From contig JANQQS010000056.1 of assembly GCA_028284955.1 (NCBI GenBank), positions 1 through 46,361 of the forward strand: a DNA stretch of 46,361 nucleotides, given 5' to 3'. The notes beneath the pieces are model-generated. The model was not told the origin of the DNA and did not search any database. It saw nothing but the letters and a program-made list of their open reading frames with translations. Positions 33,984 to 42,460 of the stretch are shown in pieces. This DNA is from Myxococcota bacterium. GTDB taxonomy: Bacteria > Myxococcota_A > Polyangia > Polyangiales > Houyiibacteriaceae. Position numbers and translations under genes: made by a program. How positions within the stretch are numbered: position 1 is the first letter of the stretch; each line of letters opens with the position of its first letter.

Positions 33984-34265
33984 ATGGGTGATCGCGTCAT
34001 CACGGTGCGTAATGTTCCGGAAAATTTGTATAAAGCTCTTCAGTCGCTGGCAAAGCGCAATCGGCGCAGCATGCAGCAGCAGGCCTTGGTGCTTCTGGAA
34101 CGCGCCTATCGACTGCAAGATGGAGATGCGCCCCTCGAACGCGCAAGAGAACTACGCGCGCGGGTTCACTACGCGCAGCGCGGAGAGGCGGATTCTTCGC
34201 CGTCGCCACGCAAAGCCAGGCTGGGCGATACCGTTCAGGAAATCCGCGAGGAGCGCGAGCGGTGA
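33984..34265 (+). CDS. Ribbon-helix-helix antitoxin, VapB/FitA-like
   Basis: This 93-residue protein opens with a ribbon-helix-helix domain (VITVRNVPENLYKALQSLAKRNRRSMQQQALVLLERA, residues 4-40) that would bind the promoter, and a disordered charged tail (about 50-93) that would wrap the toxin. The start was chosen as the ATG at 33984 because the promoter places transcription there; an upstream in-frame reading includes non-conserved residues lying before the -10 box. Its stop overlaps the toxin start by 4 bp (GTGA), the usual order for such pairs. Confidence 0.85.
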   Translation: MGDRVITVRNVPENLYKALQSLAKRNRRSMQQQALVLLERAYRLQDGDAPLERARELRARVHYAQRGEADSSPSPRKARLGDTVQEIREERER

Positions 34266-34672
34266 CACCCGCCTCGGTGCTCGACTGTTCCGCGCTGCTG
34301 CGGCTCTACATTCCCGACGGAGAGATTCCCGACGGAACCGAGGCCGCGCTCGAAGCCGCGCTTCACGGCAATCATCGACTGCTCGCGCCCGAGCTTCTGT
34401 TTGCGGAAGCAGGGCAGGTGCTCTGGAAGAAAGAACAGCGAACGCTACTCGCCGAAGACCTGTTGCGAGATATCCGCGACGCGATCGCGGGGCTACCGAT
34501 TGAGCTCGTTGGCCATCGCGAGCTTTTCTCATCATCGCAGCGGATCGCGAGACAAACCGGTTTGACCGTCTACGACGCTCTTTATCTCGACCTTGCCCTC
34601 CGCGAACGCGCTGACTTGCTGACCGCCGACGCCAAACTCGCGGTGGCGTTTGAGCAGCTCAACCGCCGATAA
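34262..34672 (+). CDS. PIN-domain toxin, VapC-like RNase
   Basis: This 136-residue PIN-domain protein has the acidic residues of the active site: Asp8 in VLDCSALLRLY, a glutamate in LLAPELLFAEAGQVLW, and aspartates in TVYDALYLDLALRERADLLTADAKLA. VapC toxins cut tRNA or rRNA and arrest growth when the antitoxin is degraded. The GTG start overlaps the antitoxin stop by 4 bp. The 206-bp stretch after it (34673-34878) contains a 12-bp palindrome GCCGCCGGCGGC near 34730-34745 and no gene I can support. Confidence 0.88.
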   Translation: MTPASVLDCSALLRLYIPDGEIPDGTEAALEAALHGNHRLLAPELLFAEAGQVLWKKEQRTLLAEDLLRDIRDAIAGLPIELVGHRELFSSSQRIARQTGLTVYDALYLDLALRERADLLTADAKLAVAFEQLNRR

Positions 34673-34878
34673 GGATTGCGCAACTCTGAGGTAAATCGAC
34701 CCCGCCAAGGCGTCGTGCTTGCTGTTTCGACTCTGCCGCCGGCGGCGGGCGCGCAAGGACGAAGGTGTCGCTAAATCAGCTTATCTCGGGGCTTTTTCGG
34801 CTTTGCGTATCGTGCGGTCGCCCCGAAGACCGGTGAGCGCGCTACCTTTGGCGCTGTTATTGCTAGGTATCCGAATCC

Positions 34879-35601
34879 ATGCAGTTCGTGTCTCTTGAAC
34901 CGATGTCCCGAGGCATCTCCCGCGGCTGGACGCTCGCGATTGTCTTTGTGGGATTGGCGAGCGGATGTGTCGCGGGCGTCGACTCGGACCAGGCGTTCGC
35001 GAAACAGAGCTTGGTCACCGGCAGCGTGTCGGTGCACTCTTGGAAGATCACGACCAACTGGGTTGAACAAGGCAAGCTTCGTGGTGTCTCAGTGTCCGGA
35101 AACGGCGGCGTGTTCACCTTGTCAAAAAACAATAACGTGTGGCAGTTGAAGGGCGAAAGCTACCGCACTGCCCGGCCACACGAATTTTATGAGACACGCT
35201 CAGGTGGCGCAGACTACGGTCGATTCAAGTGGTCGATTGACGGCTTGAACCTCACACGCGTGGTGCATCGACCCACTCGAATGGCGTATCGAGTTTCGAG
35301 CGACAAAAAGACGATTCACGTGACCAGCAGCGTTAGCGATGTGCCCGAACGCGGTGAGGACACACCCGTCGCGACAGGCAAAGCGTGGATTCGCGACGAA
35401 GTGGTCGTCACACGCGAATCGATCAGGGACGGTCGCTCTTGGTCGTACGAGTTGACGATGGGCTTTGTCTTGAACGGCAAGTACCATAAGCTGGTTGCGA
35501 CCTATTTGGTCGACGAAGGATCTTCACCGCACCCGCTATCGAACTTTGCGCCGGAGACTTTAGCCGGTCGTTTGAGCCAAGGTGCCATGTCTCATTTTTG
35601 A
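34879..35601 (+). CDS. Beta-rich lipoprotein of unknown function
   Basis: This 240-residue protein has a good lipoprotein signal (WTLAIVFVGLASGCVAG, box LASGC). The mature region is beta-rich and without cysteines apart from the lipid one: repeated short strands such as GVFTLSKNNNVWQLKGESYR, YGRFKWSIDGLNL and WSYELTMGFVLNGKYHKLVATYLVD. I do not recognise a family. The ATG at 34879 is used; the ATG at 34903 (MSRGISRGW) would give a more standard 22-residue signal. Neither has a clear ribosome-binding site. Confidence 0.65.
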   Translation: MQFVSLEPMSRGISRGWTLAIVFVGLASGCVAGVDSDQAFAKQSLVTGSVSVHSWKITTNWVEQGKLRGVSVSGNGGVFTLSKNNNVWQLKGESYRTARPHEFYETRSGGADYGRFKWSIDGLNLTRVVHRPTRMAYRVSSDKKTIHVTSSVSDVPERGEDTPVATGKAWIRDEVVVTRESIRDGRSWSYELTMGFVLNGKYHKLVATYLVDEGSSPHPLSNFAPETLAGRLSQGAMSHF

Positions 35602-35733
35602 CACTTAATGGGGCTCGAACCGGCGCGTGTGGGTCACGTTGTGGATGAGTTGCCCACCCCACAGGAGTGGGTATGCTGCCGTTTTTCCAGCGTGCGCGAA
35701 AGACGTGCGCCACGACGCGGAGCGACGGGGACG

Positions 35734-36429
35734 ATGAAGGGCGACGTCGTAGTTATCGAGGAACACCACCGGAAGGCGGCGGCAGAGATTGCGGGCCAGA
35801 TCGCGCCGCTCGTACACACCAAATCGCGCGACACGGGCGCGCGGTACACGGTGACGGTTTCCGGAGAGTCGGGGAGCGGGAAGTCGGAAACGGGGAAAGC
35901 GCTTTCCGAGGCGCTCGCCGAACATGACATTTCCGCCGTGGTCTTGGGTCAGGATGATTACTACGTGCTGCCTCCGCGTTCGAACGATGCCAAGCGGCGC
36001 GAAGATGCGGAGTGGCTCGGGCCGCACAACGAAGTTCGTCTCGATTTGATGGAGCAACACCTCGAGCAAGCGATTGCCGGCCGCGACCGAATTACCAAGC
36101 CGCTGATCGACTATGACGCCAACGCCATTGAGGAGGAAGCCGTCAGTCTCGCGGGCGTTCAGGTCGTGATCGCCGAAGGCACATATACGGCGCTGCTCAA
36201 GCGGGTGGACACCAAGATCTTTATCGCGCGCAATCGCCTCGACACGCTCGAACATCGTCGCAAAAGAAACCGCGGCGACGAAGTGCGCGACCCGTTTATC
36301 GAACAGGTACTGAAGATCGAGCACAAGATTATCGCTGGCCATCGACAGCTCGCTGACTTTGTCATCACCAAAGACTACGACGTGATCGCCAAGGCGACGG
36401 TCGGCGAGTCGCCTCACGCCGCGACGTGA
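35734..36429 (+). CDS. P-loop kinase of the uridine kinase/phosphoribulokinase family
   Basis: This 231-residue protein has Walker A VSGESGSGKSETG, an acidic LGQDDYYVLPPRSN segment resembling the DDYY of uridine kinases, an Arg-rich lid (RLDTLEHRRKRNRGDEVRDPF), and VVIAEGTYTAL for the Walker B strand. The exact substrate is not evident. It lies 74 bp before a sucrose-phosphorylase-type gene on the same strand, so a sugar, sugar-acid or fructose-related substrate is possible. I chose the ATG at 35734; the frame extends upstream without similarity (35608). Confidence 0.8.
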   Translation: MKGDVVVIEEHHRKAAAEIAGQIAPLVHTKSRDTGARYTVTVSGESGSGKSETGKALSEALAEHDISAVVLGQDDYYVLPPRSNDAKRREDAEWLGPHNEVRLDLMEQHLEQAIAGRDRITKPLIDYDANAIEEEAVSLAGVQVVIAEGTYTALLKRVDTKIFIARNRLDTLEHRRKRNRGDEVRDPFIEQVLKIEHKIIAGHRQLADFVITKDYDVIAKATVGESPHAAT

Positions 36430-36503
36430 GTTGCAAGACATCCGATCGCCGAACCATCTGAGTATGAGGCCGCTTCGAACGTCGCCACCAGGAGAAATGC
36501 GCC

Positions 36504-38000
36504 ATGGCCACCCACAACTCCAACGAACACCCCATCAAGAACACAGTTAAGAACAAAGTCCAGCTGATTACCTACCCTGACTCGCTTGGCGGCACGCTGA
36601 GCGCGCTACACGATGTGGTCACCGAACACTTCTCCGACGTCGTCACCGGAGGAATGCACATTCTGCCGCCTTTTCCTTCGTCTGGAGACCGCGGGTTTGC
36701 TCCGCTGACCTATCTCGACATCGAGCCGACGTTTGGTTCATGGGAGGACATTCGCCGCATTGGGGGGCGATACGATGTGATGCTCGACTTGATGGTCAAC
36801 CATATCTCGCGGCAATCTCCGTTCTTTCAAGACTTCCTCAAGAACGGCCGCGCGTCGGAGCACGCCGACCTCTTCATCACCATGGATAAGTATTGGCCCA
36901 GCGGTGAGCCCTCGCGCGACGAAGTCGAAAAAATGTTCTTGCGGCGCACCGAGCCCTTTTCGTCCTACACCATCGAAAGCACGGGCGCGGTCGAGCAAGT
37001 ATGGACGACGTTCGGCAAGCAAGACCCCTCGGAGCAAATCGATCTCGACGTCCGTTCACCGAAGGCACGGGCCTTGCTCGAATCGTTTTTGACCCACTTT
37101 CGCGAGCAAAACGTGCGCTTTGTGCGGCTCGATGCGATTGGTTACGTGGCCAAGCGGCCGGGCACAAGCTGCTTTTTCGTCGAACCAGAAATCGACGAGT
37201 TTCTCGATTGGGTGAGCGGGGTGGCGAAGCGCTTGGGCCTCGAGCTTTTGCCCGAAGTGCATTCCCATTACTCGATTCAATACAAGCTCGCCGAGCATGG
37301 GTTCTGGATCTACGATTTTATCCTGCCCTACATGGTGCTCGAAGCGCTGCTCACCCATTCGAGTGCGCGGCTTTGTGACTATCTTAAAAGCCGGCCCCAT
37401 CGTCAGTTTACGATGCTCGATTGCCACGACGGCATTCCCATTATTCCCGACCTTAACGATTTGGTCCCCGTTCGCGATGTGAAAAAAGTCGTGGATATCT
37501 GCCTCGAGCGAGGCGCCAACCTAAGCAAGATTTTTTCGCCCAAGCACCGAGGGGAGGGCGGCTACGACGTGCACCAAATCCGGTGCTCGTATTACTCGAT
37601 GCTCAATGCCGATGACGAAGCCTACTGGTCGGCGCGCGCCCTTCAGTTCTTTACCCCGGGCATCCCCCAGGTCTACTACGTGGGCCTGCTGGCGGGCGAA
37701 AACGACTACGAGAGCGCCGAGAAATTCGAGGGCCGAGCCATCAACCGCCACAACTTCTCGCGCGAAGAAATTCGCGCGGCAGTCGACAAGCCCGTCGTCC
37801 AGCGGCTCATGAAACTGGCACGTTTTCGCAATACCTACCCAGCCTTTCAAGGCGTCTTCTCTGTGGAACACAGCGCCCCCCACGAAGTTCGGCTGAAATG
37901 GGAAAAGGACGACCGGGCATGCACCCTCCACACCGATTTGAGCACGGGCCGCTCGACCGTCCGCTACCGGGACGATGCAGGCGAGGAAGTCACGCTCTAG
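36504..38000 (+). CDS. GH13_18 sucrose phosphorylase, possibly sucrose-6F-phosphate type
   Basis: This 498-residue enzyme is a glycoside hydrolase family 13 phosphorylase. Visible catalytic parts are the nucleophile Asp210 in FVRLDAIGY, the acid/base Glu251 in LLPEVHSHY and Asp309 in LDCHDG, with GHL-type start VQLITYPDSLGG. Length matches sucrose phosphorylase. It would split sucrose or a relative with phosphate to glucose-1-phosphate. Two acceptor-site positions differ from plain sucrose phosphorylase: the loop after the lid reads FLRR (145-148) and the YDVHQI segment has His357 where the Bifidobacterium enzyme has Tyr344. From memory, Arg and His at these places are linked to sucrose-6F-phosphate use. 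AGGAG before the ATG supports the start. Confidence 0.88.
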   Translation: MATHNSNEHPIKNTVKNKVQLITYPDSLGGTLSALHDVVTEHFSDVVTGGMHILPPFPSSGDRGFAPLTYLDIEPTFGSWEDIRRIGGRYDVMLDLMVNHISRQSPFFQDFLKNGRASEHADLFITMDKYWPSGEPSRDEVEKMFLRRTEPFSSYTIESTGAVEQVWTTFGKQDPSEQIDLDVRSPKARALLESFLTHFREQNVRFVRLDAIGYVAKRPGTSCFFVEPEIDEFLDWVSGVAKRLGLELLPEVHSHYSIQYKLAEHGFWIYDFILPYMVLEALLTHSSARLCDYLKSRPHRQFTMLDCHDGIPIIPDLNDLVPVRDVKKVVDICLERGANLSKIFSPKHRGEGGYDVHQIRCSYYSMLNADDEAYWSARALQFFTPGIPQVYYVGLLAGENDYESAEKFEGRAINRHNFSREEIRAAVDKPVVQRLMKLARFRNTYPAFQGVFSVEHSAPHEVRLKWEKDDRACTLHTDLSTGRSTVRYRDDAGEEVTL

Positions 38001-38009
38001 CTGCGTAGG

Positions 38010-38110
38010 GACAGTTCGAACTTATCGAACTTATTCCTTCTGGCACCGGTCGGAACTAGTGTTGCGCTCTTCCATCCGCGCGCGTGCTGTGGCGATAAGT
38101 TCGAACTGTC
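38010..38110. repeat. REPIN-like 18-bp inverted repeat with 65-bp spacer
   Basis: GACAGTTCGAACTTATCG (38010-38027) is repeated exactly in reverse complement at 38093-38110. Each arm contains the self-complementary core AGTTCGAACT. The spacer is 65 bp. Total length of about 100 bp and short palindromic arms match REPIN elements moved by RAYT (Y1-type) transposases; none is encoded here. It fills most of the 187-bp gap between the phosphorylase and RND adaptor genes and would form a long stem in RNA. Confidence 0.7.
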
Positions 38111-38187
38111 TCCTTGCCGTCTTGACGATGGCGCGGGGGACGGCACAGTACCCCAAGATGAGGGCCACAGGCTGAAGGGCATTGAGT

Positions 38188-39303
38188 ATGGCGAAGAAAG
38201 TCGGTCTCACGATTGGAGCGCTGGTGGCCGTGGTGGTGGTGCTCGGGGGCATCAAGGGGCTTCAAATATCGGCCATGATCGCGCAGGGGGAATCGTTCGT
38301 CCCGCCTCCTGAGTCGGTTACCACCGCCAAGGTCAAAAAGGACCAGTGGCGGCCCTTTTACAAAGCGGTGGGCACCGTGCAAGCGGTGCAGGGGGTGATG
38401 ATCAGCGCCGAAGCGCCGGGCATTGTGCGGTCGATTTCCTTTGAATCGGGCCAACAAGTGAAGCGCGGAACGGTTCTCGTGCGGCTGGATACGGCCACCG
38501 AGAAGGCGCAGCTCGCCTCCGCAACGGCGCGAGCGGAACTCGGGCGGACTACGTTGTCACGCGCGCAAAAATTGCGCGCGGCTCAGGCCAACACCGCCGC
38601 CGAAGTGGACAGCGCCGATGCCGAAGAAAAACAAGCCGCCGCCGATACCAAACGAATCAGAGCGTCGATCGCCCAAAAAACCGTGCGGGCGCCGTTTGAT
38701 GGCCGACTCGGCATTCGACAGGTCAATCTCGGCGAGTTTTTGAACAGCGGAACGCCCATCGTGTCGTTGCAATCGCTCGACCCCATCTATGTGGACTTTT
38801 CCGTGCCGCAACAGCGTCTCGCGAGCTTGGGGGTGGGGGATGCGGTGCGCGTGCATATGGATGCGTCCCACGACCACCGCGTGCTCGAGGGAACGCTCGA
38901 GACCATCGATACAGAAGTCGACGTCGCGACTCGGAACATTCGGATTCGCGCAGAGTTCAAAAACCCGGAGGGCCATTTGCGCCCCGGGATGTTCGTCGAC
39001 GTTCGGGTGCTCAGCCCGCAGAAGAAGCCGGTGCTCGCGATTCCCGCGACCGCGGTGTTGTACGCGCCCTACGGCGATTCGATCTACGTCGTCGAAGAAG
39101 CCGAAGGCCAGAAGGTCGCGAAGCAGCGCTTTGTGCGGCTCGGAGAAACTCGGGGCGACTTTGTGGCCGTGCGTTCGGGGGTCAAAGCGGGCGAAGAAGT
39201 GGTGACCAGCGGAGCGTTCAAGCTCCAAAACAATATGCCCGTCAAGGTTGACAACAAGCTCGCGCCGGACGCCAAGCTTTCGCCCAAACCCAAGGATACC
39301 TAG
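38188..39303 (+). CDS. RND efflux periplasmic adaptor (membrane fusion protein)
   Basis: This 371-residue adaptor has a single N-terminal membrane segment (KVGLTIGALVAVVVVLGGI), a lipoyl-type half-motif (VMISAEAPGIVRSISFESGQQVKRGTVLVRLD), a coiled-coil hairpin (about 100-150, including AQLASATARAELGRTTLSRAQKLRAA), and the second half (IAQKTVRAPFDGRLGIRQVNLGEFL) followed by beta-barrel and membrane-proximal domains (PDI... PVLAIPATAVLYAPYGDSIYVV). It links the inner-membrane pump to the outer-membrane channel. It is the first gene of a three-gene pump operon. A TTG six bases upstream is possible, but the ATG at 38188 is preferred. Confidence 0.92.
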   Translation: MAKKVGLTIGALVAVVVVLGGIKGLQISAMIAQGESFVPPPESVTTAKVKKDQWRPFYKAVGTVQAVQGVMISAEAPGIVRSISFESGQQVKRGTVLVRLDTATEKAQLASATARAELGRTTLSRAQKLRAAQANTAAEVDSADAEEKQAAADTKRIRASIAQKTVRAPFDGRLGIRQVNLGEFLNSGTPIVSLQSLDPIYVDFSVPQQRLASLGVGDAVRVHMDASHDHRVLEGTLETIDTEVDVATRNIRIRAEFKNPEGHLRPGMFVDVRVLSPQKKPVLAIPATAVLYAPYGDSIYVVEEAEGQKVAKQRFVRLGETRGDFVAVRSGVKAGEEVVTSGAFKLQNNMPVKVDNKLAPDAKLSPKPKDT

Positions 39304-39304
39304 G

Positions 39305-42300
39305 GTGAGCGCGAAGAAAGCCATCACCGATCCCTTCATTCACCGCCCGGTGCTCGCGGTGGTGGTGAGCCTCGTGATCGTGATCGCGGGTTTGCAAGCG
39401 ATTGGTTCGCTCAACGTTCGCCAATATCCGGAAAGCGAAAACGCCGCCATCACGGTCACCACCACCTACGTCGGCGCCAACGCCGAGCTAGTGCGTGGGT
39501 TTATCACCAGCCCGCTCGAGCGAGCTATCGCGGCGTCCGACGGAATCGACTACGTCGAATCACAGAGCACGCAAAATGTGTCGACTATCAAGGCGCAGCT
39601 CGAGCTCAACTACGACGCCACCCGCGCGCTCGCCCAAATCAGCGCCAAGGTAGACCAAGTTCGAGGCGACCTGCCGCCCGAAGCCGAAGTCCCGATCATC
39701 AACATCGTGTCCACCGATAGCGAATTCGCGTCGGCTTATCTCAGTTTTTCATCTGAGTTTTTAGAGCAGAACGAAATCACCGACTACCTGGTGCGCGCGA
39801 TTCAGCCGCGCCTTTCGGCCATCGAAGGCGTGCAGCGTGCCGACATTCTTGGCGCCCGAACGTTCGCCATGCGGGTATGGCTCAAGGCGGACCGAATGGC
39901 CGCGTTCGGGGTGAGCGCGGCCCAGGTTCGCCAAGCGCTCGCCACCAACAACTATCTCGCCGCGATCGGCCGCACCAAAGGCTCGCTCATCCAAGTCAAC
40001 TTGACCGCCAACACCGACCTCCAGTCGGTCGACCAGTTCAAGCGGCTGGTGGTGCGCGAATCGGGCGGCACGGTGGTTCGGTTGGGCGATGTTGCCGACG
40101 TCGTGCTGGGCGCTGAAGACTACGAAACCGAGGTGCGTTTCTCCGGGCAAACCGCCGTCTTCATGGGCATCTGGGTGTTGCCCAACGCGAACGCGGTCGA
40201 TGTCATCAAGCGCGTTCGCAACGAAATGGATTCGCTTCAAAAAGAGCTGCCCTCGCAGCTCAAAGCGCGCGTGGCCTACGACGCGACGACATATATCGAA
40301 AGCGCCATCGACGACGTCGTCACGACCCTCGTCGAAACCCTGCTCATTGTGGTGGTGGTGATCTTCTTGTTCCTCGGCTCGCTGCGGTCGGTGTTGGTCC
40401 CCGTCGTCGCCATTCCCGTCTCGCTGATCGGCGCGGTCTTTCTGATGCAGGCGTTTGGGTTCACCTTCAACTTACTCACGCTGCTCGCGATCGTGCTTTC
40501 GGTTGGTTTGGTGGTCGATGACGCGATCGTGATGGTGGAAAACGTCGAGCGCACGATCCGCGAAGGAAAACCTCCCATTCAGGCCGCCCTGGTGGGGGCG
40601 CGCGAGCTGGTGGGCCCGGTCATCTCGATGACCATCACGCTCGCCGCGGTGTACGCCCCCATCGGTTTGCAAGGCGGCCTCACTGGTTCGCTGTTTCGAG
40701 AGTTCGCGTTTACGCTGGCCGGCGCGGTGATGATTTCCGGCGTGGTCGCGCTGACGCTATCTCCGGTGATGTCGGCGCGATTGCTGCGCGAGCCCCAAGA
40801 CGAGCGCTGGCTCACCAAGCGAATCAATCGAGGCTTCACCGCCATCCGCGCGTTCTATTCCAAAACGCTCGACGCCACGTTGCGCATGCGGCCGGCGATG
40901 TATGTCGCCTGGGTGGTCTTGAGCCTGCTCGCGTTCGTGCTGTTCACGCAGTCGGCCACGGAGCTCGCGCCGACCGAAGACCAAGGCATCATTTTTGGCA
41001 TCGTCGACACGCCCGCCAACGCCACGCTCGACCACATCGGGGTGTATACCGATGCCGCCAACGAGCAGATGATGAGCATTCCGGAGACGGCGTACACCTT
41101 TCAAATCACCTATCCGAGCGGCGGCTTCGGTGGCTTGGCGCTCGAACCGTGGAACAAACGAGAGCGTTCGGCTTTTGAAATCTTGCCGGAGATTCAGCAA
41201 AAGCTGCAGGCCATTCCCGGCATTCGCATGTTTCCCGCGCTCCCTCCCGCGCTTCCGGGGGGCGGGCAGTTTCCGGTGGAGTTTGTGATCGCGTCGACGG
41301 CCGAGTCGGACGAAATCCTCGGGTTTGCCACCCAGCTTCAGGAGAAGGCCACGACCAGCGGAATGTTTGCGTTCCCGCCGCTCATCGACGTCAAGATCGA
41401 CCAGCCGCAGGTCGAAGTCGTCTTCAACCACGACAAGGTGGCCGAGCTCGGGCTCAACTTGCAGACCGTGGCCGGCGACGTTGCCGCGGCGGTGGGAGGA
41501 AACTTCGTCAATCGCTTCAATATTGCGGGGCGCAGCTACAAAGTGATTCCCCAGCTCAAGCGTGAGGAGCGACTGAACCCGGAGCAGCTGACCGATTTGC
41601 ACGTGAGCGGGCCCAATGGAGCGTTGATTCCGCTGAGCACCGTGGCCACGCTCAAGAAGAGCGTGGAGCCGCGTTCGCTCAATCGCTTTCAGCAGCTCAA
41701 CTCGGTCAAGCTCAGCGGGGTCGCAACCCGTCCGCTTGACGAAGCGCTCAAGTATCTTGAGAGCGAGGCCGACAAGATTCTCCCCGCGAGCTATGCCGTC
41801 GACTACACCGGCGAATCGCGTCAGCTTCGCCGCGAAGGAAACGCGTTTGTGCCGGCGTTTATCCTCGCCGTGATCCTGATTTTCTTGGTGCTCGCGGCGC
41901 AGTTCAACAGCTTCCGCGACCCGTTCATCATTCTCGCCGGGTCGGTGCCGCTCGCCATGTTTGGCGCGCTGCTGACGACGTTTCTCAAAATGCCGAGCCC
42001 TGGCACACCGTTTTGGACCGACGGCTGGACCACCACGCTCAACGTCTATTCGCAGGTCGGGCTAGTCACGCTGGTTGGGCTGGTGGCCAAGAACGGCATT
42101 TTGATCGTGGAGTTCGCCAACGCGATGCAGCGCGAAGGCAAGTCAAAGATCGAAGCGATTCGCTTGTCTGCGCTGACCCGCCTCCGGCCGATTCTGATGA
42201 CCAGCGCGGCCACCGTGTTTGGCCACTTCCCGCTCATTTTGGTGACCGGCCCCGGCGGTATGGCGCGGAATAGCATCGGCCTTGTGCTGGTCATCGGAAT

Positions 42301-42427
42301 GGCGGTGGGCACGTTCTTTACGCTATTCCTCGTTCCCTCGCTCTACGTGCTCATGGCAAAAGATCGCAACCGGGAACCCGCGGCGGACGGGGCGATGGCG
42401 CTCAGCGCGTCTCCCAACCCCAGCTAG
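39305..42427 (+). CDS. RND multidrug efflux transporter, HAE1 family
   Basis: This 1040-residue inner-membrane pump shows the AcrB layout: a first membrane helix (VLAVVVSLVIVIAGLQAIG), a large periplasmic loop, the paired aspartates in TM4 (VVDDAIVMVENVERT), and the TM10 lysine in LVGLVAKNGILIVEFAN, all needed for proton coupling. It exports hydrophobic compounds in exchange for protons, with the adaptor and TolC-like partner encoded on either side. The GTG start lies one base after the adaptor stop (TAG-G-GTG), implying coupled translation; the 19 residues upstream in the frame overlap the adaptor. Substrates cannot be told from sequence. Confidence 0.95.
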   Translation: MSAKKAITDPFIHRPVLAVVVSLVIVIAGLQAIGSLNVRQYPESENAAITVTTTYVGANAELVRGFITSPLERAIAASDGIDYVESQSTQNVSTIKAQLELNYDATRALAQISAKVDQVRGDLPPEAEVPIINIVSTDSEFASAYLSFSSEFLEQNEITDYLVRAIQPRLSAIEGVQRADILGARTFAMRVWLKADRMAAFGVSAAQVRQALATNNYLAAIGRTKGSLIQVNLTANTDLQSVDQFKRLVVRESGGTVVRLGDVADVVLGAEDYETEVRFSGQTAVFMGIWVLPNANAVDVIKRVRNEMDSLQKELPSQLKARVAYDATTYIESAIDDVVTTLVETLLIVVVVIFLFLGSLRSVLVPVVAIPVSLIGAVFLMQAFGFTFNLLTLLAIVLSVGLVVDDAIVMVENVERTIREGKPPIQAALVGARELVGPVISMTITLAAVYAPIGLQGGLTGSLFREFAFTLAGAVMISGVVALTLSPVMSARLLREPQDERWLTKRINRGFTAIRAFYSKTLDATLRMRPAMYVAWVVLSLLAFVLFTQSATELAPTEDQGIIFGIVDTPANATLDHIGVYTDAANEQMMSIPETAYTFQITYPSGGFGGLALEPWNKRERSAFEILPEIQQKLQAIPGIRMFPALPPALPGGGQFPVEFVIASTAESDEILGFATQLQEKATTSGMFAFPPLIDVKIDQPQVEVVFNHDKVAELGLNLQTVAGDVAAAVGGNFVNRFNIAGRSYKVIPQLKREERLNPEQLTDLHVSGPNGALIPLSTVATLKKSVEPRSLNRFQQLNSVKLSGVATRPLDEALKYLESEADKILPASYAVDYTGESRQLRREGNAFVPAFILAVILIFLVLAAQFNSFRDPFIILAGSVPLAMFGALLTTFLKMPSPGTPFWTDGWTTTLNVYSQVGLVTLVGLVAKNGILIVEFANAMQREGKSKIEAIRLSALTRLRPILMTSAATVFGHFPLILVTGPGGMARNSIGLVLVIGMAVGTFFTLFLVPSLYVLMAKDRNREPAADGAMALSASPNPS

Positions 42428-42460
42428 CGGCCAACCCTTGGATAGGCATCGGGTGACACT

